Origin: Bryobacterales bacterium
GTDB taxonomy: Bacteria; Acidobacteriota; Terriglobia; Bryobacterales; Bryobacteraceae
Assembly (NCBI GenBank): GCA_016789785.1
Contig: JAEUQE010000009.1
Location: 32,320-82,049, forward strand
Length of the DNA stretch: 49,730 nucleotides
Direction of reading: 5' to 3'
Both the position numbers and the translations under genes were made by a program. The notes beneath the pieces were generated by a model that was given only the letters and a program-made list of their open reading frames with translations, was not told the DNA's origin and did no database searches. Positions 16,283 to 26,009 of the stretch are shown here, one piece after another. Every line of letters starts with the position of its first letter. Within the stretch, counting starts at the first letter, position 1.

Positions 16283-17521
16283 TCAGGAACTCGAGCAAAG
16301 GTCTCTTTCCAACTCGACAAGTGCATTGCTGAGGCTACTCAGGGTAAATCTGGTCTCCAGCCGGCTGGCGCGCGACATCGCCGCAAGCGTTTCGGGATGC
16401 TGAACCAGTTCTTTGAGAGCTTGCGCGATGCCTACGCCGGTGATCTCTCGCAAGATCAAACCGTTTCTTCCGTGTTCCACCACATCCCCACACCGGTCTG
16501 TGCTCACGATCGGCAGTTCCCAGGACTGAGCTTCGAGTTGAGTGATCCCGAATCCATCCGACAACGTGGGAAACAGAAACACATCTGCTTGTCGATACTC
16601 CTTCGCCACCAAGCTGCGGGGTTGCGCACCGATCCAATGGACCTTTGGATGACGCAACAGCGCCTCCGGTAGCTCAATCTGCAATGGTCCGACAATCCGC
16701 ATTTCCACTGGCGCTTCTCCCAGAAGCGGCAGGGTATCCAGCACAGCAGCCATCCCCTTTCGTAGATTCACTTGCCCCAGAAATAGGACGCGCATCGGAC
16801 GGTCGTTTGTGAATCTCGCCGGGTAGCTCCGGGCCTCCTTCTGTGGCGGCTCCGAGGGTTCGTAAGCCAATGGGACAACAACGATCCGGTTGCCGGGAAT
16901 GCCTTCCCCTAGAAGTGCCCGCCGACTCCAGTGGGAATTGACCACGATCCGATCCGCCAAGGCGCATTCCTTCTGCCATCGCTCCCAATAAGCGGAAGGA
17001 GCGCGATCCCAGATGCCCTGATAGGTGCTCTGTTCGTGCAGCGTTGCAACAAGGCGCTCTTCTTCGATGCCCGGATCAATTTGCCCCAGAACCGTTTTCC
17101 AACCCAGGCCACGCGCAGCCTCCAAGAGCTCGAGCGCCGCGTAGCTGTAAGCAAACACGATTCCCCGCCGCCTCGATTGCGCAGCCCTCTTCAGAAATAC
17201 ATCTGATGCGCGGCGGCCGAACCATTCGTTGCGGGCCATGATTCTGGCCCAGCCGGTCAGTTTCCGCTGTCTGGCCAGGAACTCGAACGTGGCCAATTGA
17301 ATGGGCCAGCTCCGCACGCGGGCTTTTTTCAAATCGCTATGGCAGCGGTCCCGCAACCTTCGATTCACGCAGCTTACCGGATGCCAGCGCGGCACCCAGG
17401 CGTCCGTGATGAGCAGGTCCAGCCGTCCGAGGCGCTGAAGGGATCGTGGCACGCTGTAATGCTCCCTTGCGCCGATTTGGCAACAGATCCAGCCCGGCTG
17501 GTCTTCCCGTTCCGGAGGCAT
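16283..17521 (-). CDS. glycosyltransferase family 4
   Basis: A 412-residue GT-B glycosyltransferase. The N-terminal half has a long basic region (RRLRDRCHSDLKKARVR) and the FAYSYAALELLEAARG helix; the C-terminal half has MRVLFLGQVNLRKGMAAVLD, a VHWIGAQPR strand and the EX7E-like DGFGITQLEAQSW. The start ATG 17521 shares one base with the TGA of the upstream GT4 gene (TGATG), so the two are coupled; the longer frame back to 17575 is rejected for that reason. Sugar unknown. Confidence 0.88.
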   Translation of the reverse strand: MPPEREDQPGWICCQIGAREHYSVPRSLQRLGRLDLLITDAWVPRWHPVSCVNRRLRDRCHSDLKKARVRSWPIQLATFEFLARQRKLTGWARIMARNEWFGRRASDVFLKRAAQSRRRGIVFAYSYAALELLEAARGLGWKTVLGQIDPGIEEERLVATLHEQSTYQGIWDRAPSAYWERWQKECALADRIVVNSHWSRRALLGEGIPGNRIVVVPLAYEPSEPPQKEARSYPARFTNDRPMRVLFLGQVNLRKGMAAVLDTLPLLGEAPVEMRIVGPLQIELPEALLRHPKVHWIGAQPRSLVAKEYRQADVFLFPTLSDGFGITQLEAQSWELPIVSTDRCGDVVEHGRNGLILREITGVGIAQALKELVQHPETLAAMSRASRLETRFTLSSLSNALVELERDLCSSS

Positions 17522-18663
17522 CACGATGCGTGTGGTTTCATTGCGGAAAGCACAAGCTTGGCGTTCTTCTCCCAAGTATGGTCATCTATATACTCATCCC
17601 AACGACAGTCTGAATCCTCGCTGAAGAGCTGGTGCATACCATCGCGCAACGCCTGCGCACTGTCAGGCTCAACACAAACGCCTAGTTTGTAGGTGATCGC
17701 CTCGTTTCTCAAGGGACTATCACCCGCAGAAACCAAACACGGCCGCCGGTAGCGGATCGCCAGGCTCAAGACGCCACTCGCCGAACGGAACAGCCGGCTG
17801 TAGGCCAGTACAACCGCATCGGCCGCCTCGAATAGATTGGCTGCTTCCTGCTCGGCCACATACCCCTGGTTCCACACCACCCGTTCGGCTACACCCAACT
17901 CCAAAGCAAGGCACCGGTAATCATGGACGGAACGCTGGTTCGCCGACGCCTCTTTCCCAGCCACCACGAGCCACACTCTGTCTTGTCCGCGCATCGCCTC
18001 AAGTACCAGGTGCAAGTTCTTCGCATCTCGGATCTGGCCGAAGCTCAACAGCAACTTTGCCTCCAGCGGTATGCCCAAGCGCGCTCGCGTATCCGCGCGC
18101 CCGCCCACGGGCGCTGGGAAATCGTACATCCCATGCGGAATCGGGATCAGGCGGAGACCCTCAGGGATCTGGGCTTCCATTCGGTCGATTTGGCCGTGAT
18201 GAAAGCCCACGTCGAGGAACGAGTAACCCTCCCGAATTGACCATCGGTGCCACCATACGGGTCCAACTTGATGGTTACGAATCGGGTCGTGAAGCACTGC
18301 CCCGAACTTCACCCCCTTCTTGCGCAGGTTCCGGAAAGAGCCCGCCCAGAGCGGCGCGGCATACTCGGAGTAGCTTCCCATCAATACCAGCCGTTCCCCG
18401 CTGCAACGGACATAGTTCGCCACGCGCCGCATGTTCCCAACCAGCATGGGAAGCCGTAGGCTCCGCCGTACCGTTCTTGGCAGCGAGCCTGGCACGCGCT
18501 GATCATCTTCGAGAAGTGGTACTACTGGATAACCTTTGCGGGTCGAGGCGTAAAACGCAGTAGTGATCGCCCTCACCGGCTCGCCTTGCCGCAGAATCGC
18601 TCGAATCTGGTAATCGGCGTAATCCGCCAAGCCTCCGTGATCCGCCGCAACGAGATATATCAC
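17521..18663 (-). CDS. glycosyltransferase family 4-like (GT-B)
   Basis: A 380-residue GT-B protein beginning MIYLVAADHGGLADYADYQI, with LLLSFGQIRDAKNLHLVLEA marking the nucleotide-binding domain, VWLVVAGKEA, VVWNQGYVAEQEAANLFEAA and a last part (VVLAYSRLFRSASGVLSLAI) in which the canonical EX7E is not obvious; position 2 of the pair seems missing. This makes it a diverged GT4, possibly with altered mechanism. It is coupled to the following GT4 gene by a one-base overlap. A 155-base gap without features separates it from the GT2 gene upstream. Confidence 0.82.
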   Translation of the reverse strand: MIYLVAADHGGLADYADYQIRAILRQGEPVRAITTAFYASTRKGYPVVPLLEDDQRVPGSLPRTVRRSLRLPMLVGNMRRVANYVRCSGERLVLMGSYSEYAAPLWAGSFRNLRKKGVKFGAVLHDPIRNHQVGPVWWHRWSIREGYSFLDVGFHHGQIDRMEAQIPEGLRLIPIPHGMYDFPAPVGGRADTRARLGIPLEAKLLLSFGQIRDAKNLHLVLEAMRGQDRVWLVVAGKEASANQRSVHDYRCLALELGVAERVVWNQGYVAEQEAANLFEAADAVVLAYSRLFRSASGVLSLAIRYRRPCLVSAGDSPLRNEAITYKLGVCVEPDSAQALRDGMHQLFSEDSDCRWDEYIDDHTWEKNAKLVLSAMKPHAS

Positions 18664-18818
18664 CGTTCAGTTCGCTCTAACCACCACAAAAAACAATTCG
18701 GCGTCACGACTCTGCCAACACACCACCACTTCGAACGTCAAGCCGTTTCCTCAGTCTGACCAATCACCTCGGGTCATCAAATAACCGTAACGACAGGATC
18801 TCCCACTGCCCCCCATCC

Positions 18819-19805
18819 TCACTCCGACATACCCACCTTATATCCAGGTGAAAGCACTCTCGCCAATCCTTCCATCCGCCCGAGCTGTAACTTGAGTAGA
18901 TTACCATCTCTCGTACGCCACGCCTCTCTTACCACTACTAACGCGTGGTAGACTCCCTCATAGAACAGAAGCCGAAGCTTCATTCCCATAGATCGCTTTC
19001 CCAAGAGACTGGTCATGATTTCATACCTGTGGCGGACAATGCTGTTACCGAGCGCTACCCAGTCGCGTGCCTGCCCTTTTCCGCCGTCCCGATGAATCAG
19101 TCGGGCTCCACCACTGCAAACCAATCTCGCTCTTCGCGCGATCCGCAGTGAGAGATGCAAGTCCTCAGCGAACGAATACCCCCGATAGTGTTCCGGGAAG
19201 CGCTCTTCCAGAAACAGATTCCGCCGATACGTAGCACACACGCCAGCCATCCACTCGACCGTCTGATTCCCTTGGTCTCCTAGGTCTCGTGGACTAAAGT
19301 TGACGGCAGGGCCAAGCACTCTACCCGCGAACTCTTCGTGGCGAGACACTCCAAGGCACAGGCGGAGCAGCGCCGTATTGAACCAACTCATCTCTTGAAA
19401 GGATTCATTCGCGATTGTGCCAGTGACGCCACCAACCTTCCCCTCGTGATCGGCATCGAATACTGAGACCACGTGTTTAATAAAGCCACCATCGAGTGAT
19501 ACGTCGTCATCCAAAAACATCAAGAGGTCACCATGAGCATAAGCAGCCCCTACATTTCTTTGACGCGCCGCACTTGGGATTGTTGAGTGAATGTATCTGA
19601 CCGGAACAGCGCTCCCGGACGTCTCGACGACCGTTTTCGTATCGAGCTGCTCCGAGGCATCGACTACGATGACCTCGTCTGGGCGACAATTCTGTCGAGC
19701 AATATCGGTGAGCGTTTCTTTCAGAAAAGCAGGCCGATTTCTTGTCGCAATGATGACAGAGACACTATGTGCCAAGCGAACACTCCGATGCGAGTAGCAG
19801 GCCAT
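18819..19805 (-). CDS. glycosyltransferase family 2 (GT-A)
   Basis: A 328-residue inverting glycosyltransferase. The GT-A fold starts with SVSVIIATRNRPAFLKETL, then DEVIVVDASEQLDTK, and carries the metal-binding acidic cluster in LLMFLDDDVSLDGGF; the catalytic-base region is in YSFAEDLHLSLRI. The C-terminal helix (MKLRLLFYEGVYHALVVV) may touch the membrane. Substrate unknown. The 189-base gap upstream of it has no gene; it holds a CTAGTAC heptamer (19815) pointing the wrong way. Confidence 0.9.
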   Translation of the reverse strand: MACYSHRSVRLAHSVSVIIATRNRPAFLKETLTDIARQNCRPDEVIVVDASEQLDTKTVVETSGSAVPVRYIHSTIPSAARQRNVGAAYAHGDLLMFLDDDVSLDGGFIKHVVSVFDADHEGKVGGVTGTIANESFQEMSWFNTALLRLCLGVSRHEEFAGRVLGPAVNFSPRDLGDQGNQTVEWMAGVCATYRRNLFLEERFPEHYRGYSFAEDLHLSLRIARRARLVCSGGARLIHRDGGKGQARDWVALGNSIVRHRYEIMTSLLGKRSMGMKLRLLFYEGVYHALVVVREAWRTRDGNLLKLQLGRMEGLARVLSPGYKVGMSE

Positions 19806-19994
19806 GACCCCGGCCTAGTACTTGCACTCTTCAGAGAGAACTTATCCATCGACCACCGCCTACCAGCCGTCGCTTACTCTATTCGTACGGCTGCCACCCT
19901 GGCGGACACAGACGCTATCATCGCTGTTGACCGCTCTGTTTGGACGTGCCTTCCATCAGACAGCAGCACGTTACTGTCAGCGCCTGGGGGCCAC

Positions 19995-20867
19995 TCACGC
20001 AACTGTCATGCCATCATCATCGGGCCTAGTGATGACAGGCACATACGTCCAACCATACACTTTGATGCCGTCCGGAAACCAGCACCGGCGCCACCAGCCA
20101 AGAAAGTACTCAGGGCAGATGATCTGCTTCCGTGGAATCCTGTTCAGATAGGCACCCCACCACGCAAACGTACTGGCTGACATCACAACATACTTGCATC
20201 GTGTTATCACCCCGAGGTCCACGGCAGGAGGATGTCCCTGAATTACCCGCTTCTTCGGCAGCCAATCCAACCAGCGTGCGGCGCGCTCCGGCATGTCGGA
20301 GAGAATCACAGGTTCAAGGTGGGGAGGTAATAACTCAAGAGCGCGGCGGTAATAGGAGGGTGGCAGAACCCAGCCCAGAACTGGATGACCTAAGCCCGAG
20401 TCAGAAGTGTAATAGTCACCAAAGCGCAGGTGAATCGCGACCCGCTCATGCTCAGGAGCTTCAATGGAACGTTCCAGTTGAGCAATTGCCGCTTCGACTT
20501 GGGGACGAAAGGTGAACTCACCTCGAATGGATGGCCACTGGTCCGAAAAGTACGTCTCCGACTGAAACCAGCCGTCCAACACCGTCAAGGCACCGAGTGC
20601 CGGCATCACAGGGTTCAACGCCTCACCATAGACTCCATCACAGTATCGGCGGTACGATGGGGACACAACATTGCGAGTTAGTCGAGCGCTGCCGGCAGAG
20701 AACACACGCGTTGTGAACCGACTGAAGCCGATACCAAAAGGAGCATATAGGTAGTTATAGCGTCCAGTAACAATCAATTGTTGTGCTGTGCGAAGAGCGA
20801 CCGCCCTCGCTGCTGCGTACTGGAACATCTGGTTGCCAAGTTGGGCCTTGAGTCTTAGCAGAAGCAT
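19995..20867 (-). CDS. alpha-1,2-fucosyltransferase, GT11
   Basis: A 290-residue GT11 enzyme that would add L-fucose from GDP-fucose to a galactose-type acceptor. Diagnostic motifs are present: GNQMFQYAAARA near residues 11-22, the GDP-fucose-binding HLRFGDYY (His146, Arg148, Asp151), LEPVILSDMPERA, and SASTFAWWGAYL with the ICPEYFLGWW block. Start ATG 20867 directly follows the stop of the upstream gene (20869), so I prefer it over the longer frame to 20897. The gene fits with gmd at the left edge and makes fucose a likely EPS component. Confidence 0.92.
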   Translation of the reverse strand: MLLLRLKAQLGNQMFQYAAARAVALRTAQQLIVTGRYNYLYAPFGIGFSRFTTRVFSAGSARLTRNVVSPSYRRYCDGVYGEALNPVMPALGALTVLDGWFQSETYFSDQWPSIRGEFTFRPQVEAAIAQLERSIEAPEHERVAIHLRFGDYYTSDSGLGHPVLGWVLPPSYYRRALELLPPHLEPVILSDMPERAARWLDWLPKKRVIQGHPPAVDLGVITRCKYVVMSASTFAWWGAYLNRIPRKQIICPEYFLGWWRRCWFPDGIKVYGWTYVPVITRPDDDGMTVA

Positions 20868-20868
20868 A

Positions 20869-21636
20869 TTACCGCGATGTGGGAAGTGAGCTGCCAATGA
20901 GAGGCGTAAGGTTGAACTCTTGACGAAGCCGTGGAGTTAAGAGGCGATGGCGGACTAGTTCCCTCACAAATCGTTTCCTGCTATCCCATGAACGATAAGA
21001 GATGCCACTGTCATTCTCGCCAGTCCCTGTGACGTAGACTGCACCGCGAAAAGGCAGTGGCTCAAGCGGCCTTCCGAGGCGAGCGAACTCATCCACGACA
21101 GCCGTGTGCCCGAAGCGTGTGAGAATACAGGAGTCATCGTAAACATCGCGAGGTAGTTCTGCAGCCTCGCAGCGAACAATAGCAGAGGTGCCGCAGTGGC
21201 GATGAAACTCGTTCTTGATAATCAGGAATGAGCGACCTTCTGTGTAAAAATAGCCTTCGTCGAAATACCACCCCTGTTGGTTAGAATTGCGGGATACGAA
21301 CTCTCCGAGCCGGCTGCTCACACAGTCATCCGCATCCGCAATCATAATGTGCGCTGGCATCCATCGACGAGCTGCTGCGAGGCCAATGCGCACCTTGAGC
21401 CACTTGTCACTCATTCGCGAGGGGGTGTTGGGCGCCGGAACTGGGAGGTCGCACTCGATTACATCTAGAGCGCTGGATTGCGGTAAATGGGAAGGAGGTT
21501 GATTACAGACAAGGATTAGTCTGAACTCGCCCGTCATGTTCAGCAGGGATGTAATTGTCCGTCGTGCCAGCGCACTCACCCGCTGCCAGTCTCTAGAAGC
21601 TTCCGGACTCTGGAGGGGTACTATAGCAATCAGCAT
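20869..21636 (-). CDS. putative GT-A glycosyltransferase
   Basis: A 255-residue protein starting MLIAIVPLQSPEASRDW. It carries a DXD-like cluster in HIMIADADDCVSSRL, a typical sugar-nucleotide/metal site of GT-A enzymes, preceded by KWLKVRIGLAAARRW as in the acceptor-binding region of such folds. I do not recognise the exact family. Its stop sits two bases before the fucosyltransferase start. Cytoplasmic, probably another EPS sugar transferase. Confidence 0.7.
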   Translation of the reverse strand: MLIAIVPLQSPEASRDWQRVSALARRTITSLLNMTGEFRLILVCNQPPSHLPQSSALDVIECDLPVPAPNTPSRMSDKWLKVRIGLAAARRWMPAHIMIADADDCVSSRLGEFVSRNSNQQGWYFDEGYFYTEGRSFLIIKNEFHRHCGTSAIVRCEAAELPRDVYDDSCILTRFGHTAVVDEFARLGRPLEPLPFRGAVYVTGTGENDSGISYRSWDSRKRFVRELVRHRLLTPRLRQEFNLTPLIGSSLPTSR

Positions 21637-21772
21637 TAATATGTGCTTTGATACGCTTTAGAGTGATGTCACACGGCTCGCTTCATCACGGCGCTTATGG
21701 ACAGCAGTCCGGATGCGTCGCGGAAGACACGTCATGGGCACGGAATAGGTTCGAGAGTCCGGATCTCGACGG

Positions 21773-22648
21773 CTAGCCCGTGCACCGATGACGCAGCGAT
21801 TGCCAAATCCTATGCTGTACGGGTTTTAGTGACAACCACTGTGGATTTGCGAGCAGCACCTGGGCGAAGGTTGGCTTCGCATTCACGCTACGCAATCGAT
21901 ACCGATCGTAGCTGAGCATATTCGTCAGCCATCTTGTTAGCTGAGGATCGATCGATGGATTGGTCGAAAGGGTCTCAGCGACAATCTGGCGAATTTCACT
22001 GGAGGCCTGATCCGCCCGGGTGGATTTTTGGCTCGGGTGCAATCGGAAACGGGCGAGCACCCGAGGCAGCTTTCGAACGTTAGCACCAGCCAGGAAACAC
22101 CGTACCCAATAGTCGTAATCAAACGCCAAGTCGTAGCGTGTATTGAATTGGCCGACGCGGTCCCACAAGGGACGCCGCCAGAACACCTCTGGTTGTACCC
22201 ATTGGCGACGGTTCCACCACACCTCGTAGATGTTTAGAATCTCTTCCAGGGTGGAGATGTCGCCCTGGTGATGTCCAGTGACCTTTCCGTCGGCGTCAAT
22301 CCACTCGACTTGCCCATAAACGATGTCGAGCTCAGGATCTTCTTCGAATGCCGCCAATACTGCTTCGGCGGCACCTTCGGCGAGTAGGTCATCGCTGTTC
22401 AGAAATCCGATGATGTCGCCACCCATTCTTTGGAAGGCGCGGTTCAGGGCATCTGCCTGACCAGAGTCAGCTTCGGACACGACGCGGTCAAATTCCGTGC
22501 AGTATTGCTGCGCGATCTGGAGCGACCCATCGGATGACAATGCGTCCTGGAACCAGAAACGGACATACGGCCGATTGCGGGCGACGGATTGTAGGGTCGC
22601 CCCAAGGTATCGACCACCGTTGTAGTTAGGAATGGCTATCGTTATCAA
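21773..22648 (-). CDS. glycosyltransferase family 2
   Basis: A 291-residue GT-A transferase: MITIAIPNYNGGRYLGATL, the WFQDALSSDGS loop, SEADSGQADALNRAF, the DXD-type IIGFLNSDDLL and the catalytic region around DYDYWVRCFLAG. It is highly similar in layout to the next gene upstream, with which it overlaps by four bases (ATGA), suggesting an old tandem duplication of GT2 genes followed by divergence. Confidence 0.9.
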   Translation of the reverse strand: MITIAIPNYNGGRYLGATLQSVARNRPYVRFWFQDALSSDGSLQIAQQYCTEFDRVVSEADSGQADALNRAFQRMGGDIIGFLNSDDLLAEGAAEAVLAAFEEDPELDIVYGQVEWIDADGKVTGHHQGDISTLEEILNIYEVWWNRRQWVQPEVFWRRPLWDRVGQFNTRYDLAFDYDYWVRCFLAGANVRKLPRVLARFRLHPSQKSTRADQASSEIRQIVAETLSTNPSIDPQLTRWLTNMLSYDRYRLRSVNAKPTFAQVLLANPQWLSLKPVQHRIWQSLRHRCTG

Positions 22649-23682
22649 GATGTTAGCGGATTATCTCTTGATCCGGAAAGGAACCAACGGCGCAGCATAC
22701 CAGCGGTGGCGCGACGTATGAGGAAGCGGCGCTCGCGGGTAGTACATGATCGCAGTAATCGCCCAATGGCATTTGCGAGTCCAGCACTAGCATTCCGGGA
22801 ATTAAGGTCCCGCAGCCACACCCAGTAGCGTGCGTCGTCCAGGTGCTGCATAGCCGCACTCCGCTCCTCATCCGAGAGACAGTACAGAAAACGTTCTGCG
22901 ATCATCACATCTTCTCGTAGAAATTCCCCTTTGCTGCCCTTGGATACCGTCTTGCTGGCAGGGTGCAAGCGAGCCTCCGCAAGTACTTCGGAAATGACCA
23001 GTGGTGTGATACCCTGCGCCATCAAACGTAGCCCGAATTCAAAATCCATACTGAAATGCAACGAGGGGTCAAAATATCCAAACTCATCTAACACGCGCCG
23101 CGACATAAAATTTGAAACCTGGATGGCCACAGGGGCCACCCCTTTCCATCGTGTAAGAGTAGCGGCCACAGACACTGCCGCACCAGGCACTAGATGACTC
23201 ACAAAGGATCCAGCTACATCAATATAGGTCGCCTCGCCGGTAATCCAAAGCGGGCTATCTCCCGTCACAAACCGCTCCACCACTTTCTGGAACGTTCCAG
23301 CAGCATAGCGATCGTCACTATTAATATACGCCCAGATCTCGCCACAACTCCTCCGTAAGCCCTTGTTCAGAGCATCACACTGGCCTTTGTCCGGTTCGGA
23401 TATCCAATACGATAAGTGTTCACCGTACTTCTCGAGAAGTTCTTGACTTCCATCCGTGCTACCACCATCAATGACCATGTATTCCAACGCCGGATAGTTC
23501 TGTAGTAGCACTGACCGGATGGTTTCTTCAAGAAACACTCTTTGGTTGAACGAGGGGGTAACAATCGACAGCACTGGGGCTCTTGGTAACGCCGCGTACA
23601 CCGACGGAGGCACCTCGCTAGTCCATGGAAAACCTGTATGTCCCGGAGGCGGCGGAGGCAGCGAGGATAACAATCCATCCAT
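22645..23682 (-). CDS. glycosyltransferase family 2
   Basis: A 345-residue GT-A transferase with a proline-rich N-terminus (SLPPPPPGHTG), then VLSIVTPSFNQRVFLEETI, YMVIDGGSTDGSQELL, EPDKGQCDALNKGL, the DXD in IWAYINSDDRY, and the MDFEFGLRLMAQG catalytic segment. The pattern GQxDALNxxF/L...NSDD is shared with the downstream GT2, so the two are likely paralogues. Sugar unknown. Confidence 0.9.
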   Translation of the reverse strand: MDGLLSSLPPPPPGHTGFPWTSEVPPSVYAALPRAPVLSIVTPSFNQRVFLEETIRSVLLQNYPALEYMVIDGGSTDGSQELLEKYGEHLSYWISEPDKGQCDALNKGLRRSCGEIWAYINSDDRYAAGTFQKVVERFVTGDSPLWITGEATYIDVAGSFVSHLVPGAAVSVAATLTRWKGVAPVAIQVSNFMSRRVLDEFGYFDPSLHFSMDFEFGLRLMAQGITPLVISEVLAEARLHPASKTVSKGSKGEFLREDVMIAERFLYCLSDEERSAAMQHLDDARYWVWLRDLNSRNASAGLANAIGRLLRSCTTRERRFLIRRATAGMLRRWFLSGSRDNPLTS

Positions 23683-23805
23683 TCTTTCGTTCCCGTTGAT
23701 CTTCCTGTGGCCACAGAGTTGTCGACCACCCTTCCAGCCACCCAGACAGAACTAGAGGGCTGCCCTTCGTCAGGAGACTTCCACTCGATGGTGCTCCAAT
23801 AACAG

Positions 23806-24747
23806 CTATCGCAGCCAGGATGGACTAGTGCCCCCTTCAAGCCTAGAAAGCAAGTGGTCCAGGTGTTTAGTAGCGATCAGATTAGTGTACTTGTAGAATT
23901 GCTGTAGACTATGCGGCACTAGCGACGCACTGGCGCGTTGGTATTCATAGAGACGGTAACCGTATTGTAGAAGCAGATTACACAGCTCGGCTCCAGAGCC
24001 CGCACGACTGTCTTGAACCTCAATTAGGAGCGATGGTGCATCCCCTCGCATCAGTGACACGGGCGCACCACGAAGAAAAGCGTGTTCGGCACCTTCGATA
24101 TCCACCTTTATTAGTATGGCCGAGTGCAAGTATTCGTGTTTCTGGGTGAGGTCGTCCCATGTAACGGTGCGCACTGACTCCAGGTGAAACTCTCCATCAT
24201 GCGGACTGCTGCTAATTGTGTTCCAGGCATCACGACCGTCGTCCAACACGGTCATGATGTCAGTACCCGCGTTGGCACCTAGCGCGAGCTGATGGCATAT
24301 CACGTTGAAATAGCCACCTGCGGTTATGTTTGCTTGCAAGCGTTGGAACGTCCGGCTACTCGGCTCGAATGAAACGACTCTGCCCGCCGGACCGACGATA
24401 TGAGCAGCCAGTACAGAGTAGAGGCCGATATTTGCACCAACATCGATGAAAGTATCACCCGGCCGAACCACGCGATTGACGAAGTCACGCTCGCTGAATT
24501 CGTAGCCAACAGAGTACAGAATCCGACACAGGTCTGAATCGGTGTGTAGAGTTAGCCAGACGTCGGGCTGCATTTCAATACGAACAGCATCCCGTTCACG
24601 CGAAAGAGATTCCCAGGAAGCTTTACGGCCGCTAGAGACCGAGCCACACCAGCGCCGCAGTGCTCGATCCAGGGTACTGGGTAATAACTTCGCCGACACC
24701 GATGACGCTATTCGGCGGACCCGGGCCTGACTCAGGATGTTAGACAT
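23806..24747 (-). CDS. FkbM-family methyltransferase
   Basis: A 313-residue SAM-dependent methyltransferase. Motif I is DTFIDVGANIGLYSVLAA, followed by VVSFEPSSRTFQRLQANI and the FkbM signature ILIKVDIEGAEHAFLRG. ATG 24747 is chosen; it overlaps the end of the wzt-like gene by eight bases. Placement right after the ABC exporter recalls systems where a methyl group caps the non-reducing end and is read by Wzt, but FkbM proteins more often methylate internal sugars, so this is a suggestion only. Confidence 0.9.
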   Translation of the reverse strand: MSNILSQARVRRIASSVSAKLLPSTLDRALRRWCGSVSSGRKASWESLSRERDAVRIEMQPDVWLTLHTDSDLCRILYSVGYEFSERDFVNRVVRPGDTFIDVGANIGLYSVLAAHIVGPAGRVVSFEPSSRTFQRLQANITAGGYFNVICHQLALGANAGTDIMTVLDDGRDAWNTISSSPHDGEFHLESVRTVTWDDLTQKHEYLHSAILIKVDIEGAEHAFLRGAPVSLMRGDAPSLLIEVQDSRAGSGAELCNLLLQYGYRLYEYQRASASLVPHSLQQFYKYTNLIATKHLDHLLSRLEGGTSPSWLR

Positions 24748-26002
24748 AAGACTCCAAAGGCTGTGTGGCTGTCGACCATGAGAGGGTCGGTGCAACTGGT
24801 CCTGGTCGTGTGGTAGTCGCTGACACGGCGGAAGAACCGTGGTACTGGACTAGAGTCACTTCTATAGTCTCAGGTAGATGGACGATCCAGTATTGATTGT
24901 GTACGCCTATTCGCGGTGCAATGTAATAGGTCCCTGTATTGAGCAGACGAGAAGGAATGATACAAGAACACATATTCCGTCCCGGTGCAACACCTACGTG
25001 GTTCGCGTTATCAGTATCGTAGCTGCGAAGTACAGTAAGCCCTTCCGCAGTCAACAAATCAAATCCTATGCACAAGTTGGCCGGCACTGCGGTTACAGCC
25101 ACCTCTAAGGTGACGATGATGTCTTCCGCGGTTGACGACACTATGTGGCCGGCACGTGAAGAAGCACTAATCGAAAGAAGCCGAAGGTCATCATCGCCTG
25201 GTGCGGAAGATGGATCCCAAGATTGCGAGGAACCAGTGGCAACCGTAGAATGCAAGTAGTGACGTATAACGGTGTCGATGGAACCATACCTAGCCACCGC
25301 ACCTCCAGCGAGATAGAGCGCTGAGGTGCACAAGGAACTGATAGCAGTCATGTTGTGACTAACGAAGATGACGGTACGTTGGTCATTCGCGGCCACATCC
25401 TTCATTTTGTTGATGCATCTGTTCTGAAAGGCTGCATCACCTACCGCTAGCACTTCATCGACTACGAGAATATCGGGTTCAAGATATGCGGCGACGGCAA
25501 ACGCTAGGCGCAGGTACATGCCGCTCGAGTAATGCTTTACGGGAGTATCGATGAACTTCTCGACTTCCGCAAAGGCTACGATCTCGTCGAATTTGCGCTG
25601 GATGTCGACTTTACTCAAACCCAGGATGGAGCCATTCAGAAAGACGTTCTCACGGCCTGTCAGTTCCGGATGAAATCCTGTACCGACTTCCAAAAGGGAA
25701 CCTAGGCGACCGCGCATGCGGACATGGCCCCTGGTGGGCTCGGTAATGCGAGAGAGGACTTTCAAGAGCGTGCTTTTGCCGGCGCCGTTTCGGCCGATTA
25801 CGCCGAGCACTTCACCTCTCTTGACCTCAAATTCTACCCCCTTCAGCGCCCAGAACGTTTCCTGGGTGTGCGCCGATGGGCGCCTTCTGAAAGGTTTGGT
25901 GAAGACGTTCTGAAGCAGTTCGCGAAATGTGCTGGGCTTTTCCGGAGCACCGATGGTGAACTGTTTCCAGAGATCGGCTACTTCAATGACAACATCGCTC
26001 AT
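24740..26002 (-). CDS. wzt: ABC transporter ATPase for polysaccharide export (Wzt-like)
   Basis: A 420-residue ATPase that powers export of lipid-linked polysaccharide through its Wzm partner. The nucleotide-binding domain has Walker A GRNGAGKST, the signature HYSSGMYLRL, Walker B ILVVDEVLAVGD and switch FVSHN. The polysaccharide-ABC insertion (GSLLEVGTGFHPELTGRENV) is present. The extra C-terminal 160 residues (beginning about DDLRLLSISASS) form a beta-rich domain like the Wzt carbohydrate-binding domain that reads the chain end. It follows wzm by seven bases. Confidence 0.93.
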   Translation of the reverse strand: MSDVVIEVADLWKQFTIGAPEKPSTFRELLQNVFTKPFRRRPSAHTQETFWALKGVEFEVKRGEVLGVIGRNGAGKSTLLKVLSRITEPTRGHVRMRGRLGSLLEVGTGFHPELTGRENVFLNGSILGLSKVDIQRKFDEIVAFAEVEKFIDTPVKHYSSGMYLRLAFAVAAYLEPDILVVDEVLAVGDAAFQNRCINKMKDVAANDQRTVIFVSHNMTAISSLCTSALYLAGGAVARYGSIDTVIRHYLHSTVATGSSQSWDPSSAPGDDDLRLLSISASSRAGHIVSSTAEDIIVTLEVAVTAVPANLCIGFDLLTAEGLTVLRSYDTDNANHVGVAPGRNMCSCIIPSRLLNTGTYYIAPRIGVHNQYWIVHLPETIEVTLVQYHGSSAVSATTTRPGPVAPTLSWSTATQPLESYV

Positions 26003-26009
26003 GAGTGAA

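Noticed and set aside
19815..19821. A fifth CTAGTAC heptamer
   Set aside because: It points against the surrounding minus-strand genes and lacks the TTTCGG arm; kept only as a measure of chance.
20132..20515. Plus-strand ORFs opposite the fucosyltransferase
   Set aside because: They overlap a gene with unambiguous GT11 motifs and show no protein-like features.
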